Assembly: GCA_021802375.1 (NCBI GenBank)
Contig: JAKAAL010000371.1
Location: forward strand, 1 to 5,337
From: Bacillota bacterium
GTDB lineage: Bacteria > Bacillota_E > Sulfobacillia > Sulfobacillales > Sulfobacillaceae
Direction: 5' to 3'
DNA length: 5,337 bases
The notes beneath the pieces were generated by a model. That model did no database searches, had not been told where the DNA came from, and worked only from the letters and a program-made list of their open reading frames with translations. A program made the position numbers and the translations under genes. How positions within the stretch are numbered: position 1 is the first letter of the stretch; every line of letters begins with the position of its first letter. Positions 1 to 4,801 of this stretch are shown here, piece by piece.

Positions 1-195
1 GTTATGGTAATAGGCTTCACGACTGAGGACATATTCGACTTCCCCGGCCTCCGCTCCCGGAATGGGATCCGCCCAATCCGGATAAAACGTTCCCAGGGCC
101 ACCTTGCACGAATAGCATTCCTAGCGATTGGGCTCCCCCTGAATAATGGAATAGCGCCAAGGATCAGTTTTGGCCAATTGACGGTCACCATGTGT
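1..195 (-). pseudogene. Possible decayed gene fragment at left edge
   Basis: One minus-strand frame running off the left edge has protein-like composition. It reads QLAKTDPWRYSIIQGEPNR, then a TAG at 123-121, then about 40 residues that include CYSCK, FYPDWADPIPGAEAGEVEYV and SREAYYHN without a further stop. The acidic, aromatic-rich residues and fairly GC-rich third positions look coding. However, no ATG or convincing ribosome binding site introduces the downstream part. A GTG at 102-100 is the only usable start and has a poor leader. I do not recognise a family. It could be the nonsense-interrupted start of a gene continuing beyond the window, or chance. The plus-strand open frame over the same bases has no family resemblance and no ribosome binding site. 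Confidence 0.22.
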
Positions 196-475
196 GGATA
201 CTTCTTAACTTTTGCACGAGCGCCGACAAAGTTATTATGGAGTATTTACTTCATGCTGCGAATCAGGAATGTTTGGAGGCGTAAGCGCATTAGAATCCGG
301 GGTGAGAAACCGACTAAAGGGTCCCTTTTTTCCCCGTCCTATTTCTTTCGCACGGTGTGTGCCTCGGCACAAGAACACCACTTCTTTTGGATCCGACATG
401 CGGTAGGAATAGACTGGTAGCGGAAGTTCCGCCCATCTTCCTGCCCCTTATTATCGCGACTGCGATGGATTAGGG
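196..475. other. Intergenic stretch with no supportable gene
   Basis: No frame here combines a ribosome binding site, a start and a recognisable protein. A short minus-strand open frame of about 54 codons (ATG at 399-397, ending near 239) contains VVFLCRGTHRAKEIGRG. It has no ribosome binding site and no family I can name. Stops cluster just beyond it (tandem TAA around 237-232). The stretch may be decayed mobile-element or gene sequence, but nothing identifies it. Confidence 0.3.
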
Positions 476-481
476 TATACT
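476..481 (+). promoter_or_regulatory. Candidate -10 box for the DUF2442-DUF4160 pair
   Basis: TATACT matches five of six bases of the sigma-A -10 consensus and lies 28 bases before the ATG at 510. No good -35 hexamer is found at 16-18 bases upstream, so this is a weak call. It is the only promoter-like element in front of the two-gene unit. Confidence 0.3.
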
Positions 482-492
482 TAAAAAAGCAC

Positions 493-500
493 AAGGAGGA
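493..500 (+). promoter_or_regulatory. Strong Shine-Dalgarno for the DUF2442 gene
   Basis: AAGGAGGA is a near-perfect anti-16S match, nine bases before the ATG at 510. A closer ATG at 502 is followed after one codon by TAA, so this site fixes the start at 510. Confidence 0.8.
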
Positions 501-509
501 GATGTCGTA

Positions 510-791
510 ATGCGAGTCGTTCAGGTCGAGCCGCGTGATGCATTCAACATTTGGGTCCGGTTTGACGAAGGAGAAAGCGGAACGATCGACCTTCAAGACC
601 TAGCTGGCCGCGGGGTGTTCGATGTGTGGAAAGATAGGCGTGTTTTTGAATCCGTGCATATTAATGACACGGGGTCGGTGGAATGGCTGAACGACGTAGA
701 CTTGTGTCCGGACTCTCTGTACCTACGATTAACGGGGAAACACCCCGAGGCCTTGTTCCCGGCTTTGCGAACCGTGCCGTCTGATGCCTGA
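510..791 (+). CDS. DUF2442 domain protein (putative toxin-antitoxin partner)
   Basis: This 93-residue protein has the DUF2442 pattern over almost its full length. It starts with a VVQVEP strand, followed by IWVRFDEGESGTIDL, the conserved GRGVFDVW segment at about residues 33-40, and then VEWLNDVDLCPDSLY near 56-71. The start is set by a strong ribosome binding site. The gene ends in a TGA at 789-791, eight bases inside the next gene, so the two are almost certainly translationally coupled. DUF2442 genes are commonly found beside DUF4160 genes. The pair is often suspected of being a small toxin-antitoxin or stress module, but no biochemical activity is established to my knowledge. Some DUF2442 proteins carry an extra helix-turn-helix domain; this short form does not. 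The domain call is secure and the role is inference. Confidence 0.85.
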   Translation: MRVVQVEPRDAFNIWVRFDEGESGTIDLQDLAGRGVFDVWKDRRVFESVHINDTGSVEWLNDVDLCPDSLYLRLTGKHPEALFPALRTVPSDA

Positions 792-1044
792 ACTCTGCCG
801 ATTTTATGGGATCATCATCCGGATGTACTATGACGATCATAACCCCCCTCACTTTCATGCGTCCTACGGCCCGCACAGCGCGACTATCGCCATTGGCACC
901 CTCACTGTAATCGCTGGCGCTCTGCCGCCTCGAGCCCTCGGATTGGTAGCCGAATGGGCGGCACAGCATGAAGGTGAATTGCACATCGCATGGCAGAGGG
1001 CCAAGGCTTTAGAAATTCCGGGGCATATCGATCCTCTGCCCTAG
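784..1044 (+). CDS. DUF4160 domain protein (putative toxin-antitoxin partner)
   Basis: This 86-residue protein is a complete DUF4160 member. It opens with the family signature MPELCRFYGIIIRMYYDDHN followed by PPHFHASYG. His19, His23 and His25 form the conserved H-x3-H-x-H cluster, a plausible metal-binding or active-site patch. The middle segment TLTVIAGALPPRAL and the helical end with AEWAAQHEGEL are also typical. The ATG overlaps the end of the DUF2442 gene by eight bases and has no strong ribosome binding site of its own, which fits translational coupling. Which partner would be toxic is unknown. No terminator follows. Instead, transposase-related sequence begins right after the stop, so the pair sits at the edge of a mobile-element remnant. 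Confidence 0.85.
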   Translation: MPELCRFYGIIIRMYYDDHNPPHFHASYGPHSATIAIGTLTVIAGALPPRALGLVAEWAAQHEGELHIAWQRAKALEIPGHIDPLP

Positions 1045-1278
1045 CTAAGGTGTTGCCGTGGACGTCATCCGCCGAGGCGAGCACCGTGCAAGCCATCCTC
1101 GATGACTACATCTACGAGACAGGCCGCAAGGTGGATGACAAAGCTTTCAATGCACTCCATCTGACCCCGGGAAACCTTTCATGGGGAGTGGAATTACATA
1201 ATCCGCCTACAACCGGGCACTCCCCCATGGGGTAGACAAGAGCCCTGTGCCTCTCTTCCGCATAGTGGGCTCGCCTGA
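1045..1278 (+). pseudogene. ISAzo13-type transposase, C-terminal remnant, frameshifted
   Basis: Plus-strand translation from about 1057 reads STVQAILDDYIYETGRKVDD then KAFNALHLTP. It resembles the C-terminal end of Rhodopirellula-type (ISAzo13 family) transposases, where the pattern is LD...Y..G.KV.D..f.AL.L. The expected closing motif FHGEWNY appears immediately afterwards (TFHGEWNYII, about 1174-1203), but in the next frame. One base is therefore gained, or two lost, around the CCCCGGG run at 1165-1171. The shifted frame ends at TGA 1276-1278. All N-terminal and catalytic parts are missing and the DUF4160 gene takes their place. The element is a dead stub, possibly left after insertion or deletion next to the DUF pair. 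Identification is from memory of the family pattern. Confidence 0.6.
1181..1228. repeat. Imperfect inverted repeat inside the transposase stub
   Basis: ATGGGGAGTG at 1181-1190 pairs with CACTCCCCCAT at 1218-1228, with one bulged C and a loop of about 27 bases. No T-tract follows, so an intrinsic terminator is unlikely. It may be a structure near the right end of the former insertion sequence, or chance. Confidence 0.3.
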
Positions 1279-1457
1279 GACACCGCCTCATAGTCCGGGT
1301 CTCTGCGAACCGGCTAGGATTAGCACCATTCTTGTAGGAGGTATCGGATACTGGAGATCATCGAGGAGCGTGTTCAACCGACCCAGCCTTGCAATCGAAG
1401 CCAGAGTTCTTATGAATTCTAGCTCCGGCCTCCCGGCAGGGGTGGTTGACCGGGGAG
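1279..1457. other. Unassigned stretch downstream of antitoxin gene
   Basis: This lies between the transposase stub and the convergent end of the antitoxin gene. A minus-strand open frame (1470-1288) reads PAGRPELEFIRTLASIARL and then GRLNTLLDDLQYPIP. It overlaps the antitoxin stop and has only a weak GGTGA leader. I recognise no family and cannot exclude a small downstream gene. No clear terminator hairpin with a T-tract is seen for either neighbour. Confidence 0.25.
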
Positions 1458-2102
1458 TTACTGCGGCCATCGGGAGTCACCAGGCCACTCATTGAGCAGG
1501 ATGTCCGCTAATCGTCGTTTTCGAACATCAACACTCACTTGGGCCACAGCGACTAACTCCTCTTCCACCACATCTCGGTCGCAATCATCAAGAAAATTGG
1601 CCAACTGTGACCGGGTTCCCTGATGCCGTTGCCAGCGGTATTCTGCCCAATCGAGCAAGGCCTGCGCTCCAGTGGCAATCGGCAATAACGGAGGCCGTGC
1701 GACCAAGTTAGGTGGTTCATCATTAAATAAAGAGGGAATACACTCAAACGACCATTGTGGGGTTAAAGGGCGTGGCGATAGGTGTGGATGAAGGTTATCG
1801 ACGATCATCAGACGCGTGGGTTGTTGAGAAAGACACCCATGCCACGACAAGGCCCATTCCCCTGATAAATAGCCGCACGGGAACAGATGGGCGACCAGCT
1901 CCTCGGGACCAACAGGAGCCCACGGATTCACCCACTGCTGATGGTCCGCATAAAACGGCACCGTTTTGGATAATGCTGCCAGTGCTTGATTCAGCGTTTC
2001 AGACGACCATCCCAATCCGCGTTGGGCTGCCTGCAGCGAAACCAGTGGCGAATGCGGTAAAAAGGTTCGGATCCAGTCTTCTAACTGTTTCGTCGTGTTC
2101 AT
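1458..2102 (-). CDS. abiEi: AbiEi-type antitoxin (type IV toxin-antitoxin)
   Basis: This 214-residue protein resembles AbiEi antitoxins, which in known systems neutralise the AbiEii nucleotidyltransferase and repress their own promoter through a winged helix. Residues 1-60 form the expected winged helix-turn-helix, with helical LVSLQAAQRGLGWSSETLNQ and ending at WVNPW. The family hallmark, YLSGEWALSWHG followed by SQQP, is near residues 78-94. It is followed by the core and an ALLDWAEYRW segment near 148-157. The start ATG overlaps the toxin gene's stop as ATGA (2102-2099). A weak GGCGGA lies eight bases upstream. The gene follows the toxin, opposite to the classical antitoxin-first order. 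Because the toxin frame is broken, ribosomes would stop far upstream, so this gene would need independent initiation. It appears intact. The family call is good and DNA binding is inferred. Confidence 0.75.
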   Translation of the reverse strand: MNTTKQLEDWIRTFLPHSPLVSLQAAQRGLGWSSETLNQALAALSKTVPFYADHQQWVNPWAPVGPEELVAHLFPCGYLSGEWALSWHGCLSQQPTRLMIVDNLHPHLSPRPLTPQWSFECIPSLFNDEPPNLVARPPLLPIATGAQALLDWAEYRWQRHQGTRSQLANFLDDCDRDVVEEELVAVAQVSVDVRKRRLADILLNEWPGDSRWPQ

Positions 2103-2941
2103 AAAAGCGGTCCGCCAGGACGTGGCACCACAGAACTCACTCGAATCGAATCGAGTAAGCGCGCACTACTTTCCGCCATTCCAACCCAAGCATTTTGCGC
2201 ATCCGTGGACGAAATTTGGTCGGGACGCAAAAACCGCATTAATTCCTCGCGGAGTTGCGATTGCGACTCAATGCTTTGTAGTAGGCCAACTCGTTTTTCT
2301 AAATTTTCTCGAAATGTCGCGGCAGAAGCACCATAATCTTGCAACTTACGAGGGATCAGTCGATCGGTAGTAACATTTTCCGCGACTGCAAGAAAGCAAT
2401 ATCCCACACGTCACGGCCCTTGATGTAAGGGCGTAAGCCTAAAGCTACTACCTTGTCGGCAAAAATCTCTTGGGGACTTTCGACTGCCAAGGAAAAGGAG
2501 CCTTGGGGTGCAACGAGAGAGGGAATGGCAACATCGTGGGCCGGGACGTTTGCGAATTCCAAATGCACACGAAATGAAGTCGTATCAGGCAACCGTCCAG
2601 AGAGAATCGCACGAGACAAAGTTGGAGTGGATTTTTGGATTTTCGTTGCCAAATCGCGCGCCCATGCAAAAATATTCTGCAAATTCTCAACCAGCGCGTC
2701 CAGCGCGATAACACTGCAATCCAATCGCCCATGTGGTTGACGCATGACAAAATCCAAATCCTCCGAAAACCGAGTTCTGATAGCATAGACGTAAGGCAGT
2801 TCCGCCTTGAAACACTAGACGAGAAAAGGCATCCTGTTCAGCCATGCCATACAGTACAGCTTTTTGAAATCGCTCTCGAAATAGGCAAAGTGTTGGAACG
2901 TGATGTTTTTGAGCCTCGATGGTCAATTGATCCCATTCCAT
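2099..2941 (-). pseudogene. abiEii: AbiEii nucleotidyltransferase toxin, two frameshifts
   Basis: AbiEii toxins (DUF1814, DNA polymerase beta-like nucleotidyltransferases) block growth, in known cases by adding nucleotides to tRNA. Three pieces in two frames cover the whole family. The N-terminus, from ATG 2941, contains LVFQGGTALRL and ends by about 2780. The middle, in the next frame (about 2775-2381), contains RFSEDLDFVM, SPQEIFADKVVAL and YIKGRDVWDIAFL. The C-terminus is back in the first frame (about 2380-2099), with RLIPRKLQDYG and LREELMRFLR. The GG-T and SEDLDF motifs form the active site, so the break between them separates catalytic residues. One extra base near 2779-2770 and one missing base near 2382-2377 (an A4 run that would be in frame with five As) cancel out. 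If repaired, the product would be about 280 residues, normal for the family. A ribosome binding site, GGGAGG at 2954-2949, supports the start. Real decay or sequencing error are both possible. Confidence 0.8.
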
Positions 2942-2962
2942 CTCATCGCCTCCCGTCCCCCT

Positions 2963-2992
2963 ATTATATCGACTTGTCATGCAATTGATCAA
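2963..2992 (-). promoter_or_regulatory. Promoter of the AbiE operon
   Basis: On the minus strand, TTGATC (2992-2987) lies 18 bases before a perfect TATAAT (2968-2963), reading toward the toxin gene. Transcription would start near 2956, right at the GGGAGG ribosome binding site (2954-2949) and about 15 bases before the ATG at 2941, leaving a very short leader. An upstream in-frame ATG (2981-2979) lies inside this promoter and is rejected as the start. AbiEi-type antitoxins usually repress such promoters. The TTGATCAA palindrome at the -35 box is a possible part of an operator. Confidence 0.6.
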
Positions 2993-2994
2993 AA

Positions 2995-3376
2995 TGATAT
3001 GGGCTGAACGATGTCGCCCGTTTCGACACGCTGCTAATCGGTCAATGCCCGCCGTCCGTGATGAACCCACGACCAGAGCTTACGGCCATCATTGGAGACC
3101 ATGGCCGCGGAATGAGGTTCAAGTCCCATTGGTCCCCACCCAAAAGCTCCCACCAGGACCACAGGGACGGCCAACCAACGAATGCGAAGAGTAAAACCAC
3201 ACGTTCTGCCAACAGAGCCACCCAAAGCGTCTAAGCCACTTGGCGCGGGCTGAGGCCGTCCACCCGAATCCGGACCCCCGCTGCGCTCGCCCACCCTGAT
3301 TTAGGGGCCTAAGAGGCCCCTACGGGGAGCGGCGGGCCTCCGCTGCCGCCCGAACTCGCCAACGTGTCCTGACGTA
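2995..3376. other. GC-rich, structured non-coding stretch
   Basis: Neither strand has a recognisable protein; the longest minus-strand frame (3294-3034) has no ribosome binding site and a composition typical of GC-rich non-coding DNA. Inverted repeats are frequent: CGGCCAT 3083-3089 with ATGGCCG 3101-3107; TGGTCC with GGACCA around 3130-3162; TAGGGGCC with GGCCCCTA around 3302-3322; and GGCGG with CCGCC around 3331-3350. This is directly upstream of a group II intron domain V and may be the rest of a degraded or ORF-less intron. I could not identify a 5' GTGYG boundary or a reverse transcriptase, so the extent is unknown. Confidence 0.35.
3302..3322. repeat. Perfect 8-bp hairpin
   Basis: TAGGGGCC and GGCCCCTA flank a five-base loop (TAAGA). 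No T-tract follows, so it does not look like an ordinary intrinsic terminator. It may be a stem of the neighbouring intron-like RNA, or an old terminator, which group IIC introns are known to target. Confidence 0.5.
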
Positions 3377-3409
3377 GATCGGTGTGCGGGAAAACCGCAC
3401 GCACCGTTC
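3377..3409 (+). ncRNA. Group II intron domain V, altered catalytic triad
   Basis: The 33-base element folds as expected for domain V. The lower stem pairs GATCGG (3377-3382) with CCGTTC (3404-3409). The upper stem pairs TGCGG (3385-3389) with CCGCA (3395-3399) around a GAAAA loop. A two-base CG bulge lies at 3400-3401, exactly where domain V has its conserved bulge. Compared with the common form GAGCCG...CGGTTC, the fifth base pair is swapped as a compensated change (C-G to G-C), which argues for past selection on structure. The catalytic triad, normally AGC at positions 2-4, reads ATC because position 3 is T, leaving a T-T mismatch. Such a domain would probably be inactive. A GC-rich stretch at about 3412-3427 could be domain VI, but no bulged branch-point A was placed. 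Confidence 0.6.
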
Positions 3410-3450
3410 ATTGCGGGGATGGGCCCCAGACGAGTGGTCTGTTAGTATTA

Positions 3451-3479
3451 GTGCCAGAACTTCGTGGTTAACATATGAT
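3451..3479 (+). promoter_or_regulatory. Candidate promoter of the Nudix gene
   Basis: GTGCCA (3451-3456, four of six -35 bases) is separated by 17 bases from TATGAT (3474-3479, five of six -10 bases). The -10 box overlaps the furthest upstream ATG at 3475. If the promoter is real, that ATG lies outside the mRNA and translation starts further downstream. Confidence 0.4.
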
Positions 3480-3525
3480 TTGCCGTAAGGTCAGTGGTCG
3501 TGCCCGACGCGTCCATGAAAGGATG

Positions 3526-3984
3526 ATGCGCTTGGATAGTTATGTGATGGGGCGTATTCGGGCTGGAGTCGTCCTGAGGGACCATGATTCCCTCGTAGTC
3601 ATCCAGCGAGTGCGCCACGGTCATACCTACTATGTACTCCCCGGCGGTGGTGTGGAACTCGATGAAATCCCCTCGGACGCGGCAGCCCGCGAAAGCTTCG
3701 AGGAACTGGGTATCACCGTCATCATTGGTGATTTGCTTGCCACAGTGTGGCTCAAACGCCAAAACTCCTGGCAGTATTATTTTGATGCCACGGCAACCGG
3801 TGGGACGTTTGGAACGGGAACTGGCCCAGAATATCGTGTGCATGACACCGAGCGCGGTACCTACAAGCCCATGTGGCTGCCATGCCGCCAACTGGACGCC
3901 CTGGATGTCCGTCCTCGACAACTGGCGTTGGCGCTGTGCGCGGGATTATCGCTTCGGCCACCGCTACAGATCGTCGAAACATAA
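3526..3984 (+). CDS. Nudix hydrolase
   Basis: Nudix enzymes cleave nucleoside diphosphates linked to another group, often cleaning up oxidised or excess nucleotides. The complete Nudix box G-x5-E-x7-R-E-x2-E-E-x-G is present. Numbered from this start it uses Gly41, Glu47, Arg55, Glu56, Glu59, Glu60 and Gly62, within the segment from PGGGVELDE to ARESFEELGI. The preceding strand RAGVVLRDHDSLVVIQRV is the normal Nudix opening, and the length of about 152 residues is usual. The start is uncertain. The frame is open from ATG 3475, but that has no ribosome binding site and overlaps a candidate -10 box. ATG 3523/3526 has AAAGG just in front, and GTG 3544/ATG 3547 have GGA at a better distance. The substrate cannot be read from the sequence. 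It may be co-transcribed with the HAD gene 97 bases downstream. Confidence 0.88.
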   Translation: MRLDSYVMGRIRAGVVLRDHDSLVVIQRVRHGHTYYVLPGGGVELDEIPSDAAARESFEELGITVIIGDLLATVWLKRQNSWQYYFDATATGGTFGTGTGPEYRVHDTERGTYKPMWLPCRQLDALDVRPRQLALALCAGLSLRPPLQIVET

Positions 3985-4081
3985 GATGTCGGCTCACAGG
4001 ACGCATTTCAGTGTGATAGGTTAAGCAAAACCAGAAAACATCCAGGGGATCCTCGCATGGATGCACATTGGGGGTTGAGCG

Positions 4082-4759
4082 GTGGCAGGCTATTCCGTAG
4101 TTCTATTGGATCTGGACGGTACGTTAACCGATCCCAAGCACGGCATAACAAAATCGGTGCAATATGCGTTGGCGAAACTGGGCATCGATCCACCTGATCC
4201 AGACGAATTGACAGGCTTCATTGGTCCACCCCTGCACCTGACCTTTGCACAGCAATATTCGTTAGATACAAGCGAGGTCTCTCAGGCCGTCGCATATTAC
4301 CGCGAGTATTTTTCGGCTTATGGCCTTTATGAAAATCAGATGTACCCCGGTATTCCTAGAATGCTCCAGCAGTTGCACCGTGTTTCGCGCCACCTTGTGG
4401 TGGCCACTTCCAAGCCCACACTCTTCGCGGAGCGCATCTTAGAGCACTTTGGAATTCGGCCGTTCTTTGAGCATGTAGTCGGCAGTCATCTCGACGGCAC
4501 CCGCTCGGCTAAGTCGGATGTGATCACCGATAGTCTCGAAAGATATCCGGGAATCCGCCATGCCATCATGATCGGCGACCGTGAGCATGACGTGATGGGG
4601 GCTCACCACAACGGCATCGATTCGATCGGTGTCACGTACGGATATGGGTCGCTGGCGGAACTCACTGCAGCCCGCGCCACTTACCTGGCCAATACGGTCG
4701 ACGAGATCGCGTCCATTGTGAGCGGCAATTTACCTGAAACGGGATTGGTCCGCAATTAA
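4082..4759 (+). CDS. HAD-superfamily phosphatase, Gph/PpaX-like
   Basis: This is a 225-residue haloacid-dehalogenase hydrolase in the phosphoglycolate/pyrophosphate phosphatase group. All four motifs are present: motif I DLDGTLTD with nucleophile Asp10 and acid Asp12; motif II VVATSKP with Thr109/Ser110; motif III Lys144; and motif IV IGDREHD with Asp166 and Asp170. The cap segment includes GFIGPPLHLTF (about 45-55), which is typical of this group. The start is GTG at 4082, with GGGGG seven bases upstream; an in-frame ATG at 4061 meets TGA at 4076. The soluble enzyme probably removes phosphate from a small metabolite such as 2-phosphoglycolate, but the substrate is not certain. A hairpin lies just after the stop. 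It may form a unit with the Nudix gene, and both would suit nucleotide or phosphate housekeeping. Confidence 0.9.
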   Translation: MAGYSVVLLDLDGTLTDPKHGITKSVQYALAKLGIDPPDPDELTGFIGPPLHLTFAQQYSLDTSEVSQAVAYYREYFSAYGLYENQMYPGIPRMLQQLHRVSRHLVVATSKPTLFAERILEHFGIRPFFEHVVGSHLDGTRSAKSDVITDSLERYPGIRHAIMIGDREHDVMGAHHNGIDSIGVTYGYGSLAELTAARATYLANTVDEIASIVSGNLPETGLVRN

Positions 4760-4760
4760 A

Positions 4761-4781
4761 GGCGGGGCACAAGGCCCCGCC
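4761..4781. terminator. Intrinsic terminator after the HAD gene
   Basis: GGCGGGGC (4761-4768) and GCCCCGCC (4774-4781) form an 8-bp GC stem around an ACAAG loop, two bases after the HAD stop. The plus-strand tail is only TCTT, while the minus-strand tail is TTTAATT. It can therefore serve both converging genes, and perhaps the minus-strand binding-protein gene better. Confidence 0.65.
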
Positions 4782-4785
4782 TCTT

Positions 4786-4801
4786 GGGGGTATGAACCCC
4801 C
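4786..4801. terminator. Second hairpin at the convergent gene boundary
   Basis: GGGGG (4786-4790) pairs with CCCCC (4797-4801) around TATGAA. On the plus strand it is followed by TATTT, a modest T-tract. Its last base is the first base of the minus-strand TAG stop of the binding-protein gene. With the adjacent hairpin it makes a compact two-sided terminator. Confidence 0.5.

Noticed and set aside
4..420. Long plus-strand open frame of 138 codons
   Set aside because: No ribosome binding site, no recognisable domain, odd composition, and a more coding-like frame exists on the opposite strand.
1757..2740. Several plus-strand open frames opposite the AbiE genes
   Set aside because: They mirror the clearly homologous minus-strand genes and lack ribosome binding sites and family resemblance.
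2377..2782. Programmed ribosomal frameshifting as explanation for the split toxin
   Set aside because: No classical slippery heptamer or clear downstream structure was seen, and two opposite shifts would be required.
2942..3070. Extended N-terminus of the AbiEii gene to 3070
   Set aside because: It would run through the TATAAT promoter; ATG 2941 has a good GGGAGG site and fits family length.
3113..3135. tRNA-like T-loop (GGTTCAAGTCC)
   Set aside because: The T stem does not pair beyond two bases and no matching acceptor or anticodon arm is found upstream.
3034..3294. Minus-strand open frame with a hydrophobic stretch (WLAVPVVLVGAFGWG)
   Set aside because: No ribosome binding site or family; it lies in GC-rich, hairpin-rich DNA where stops are rare, and fits a structured RNA region better.
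3475..3525. Upstream ATG start for the Nudix gene
   Set aside because: No ribosome binding site, overlaps a candidate -10 box, and adds residues not typical before the Nudix core; kept only as an alternative.
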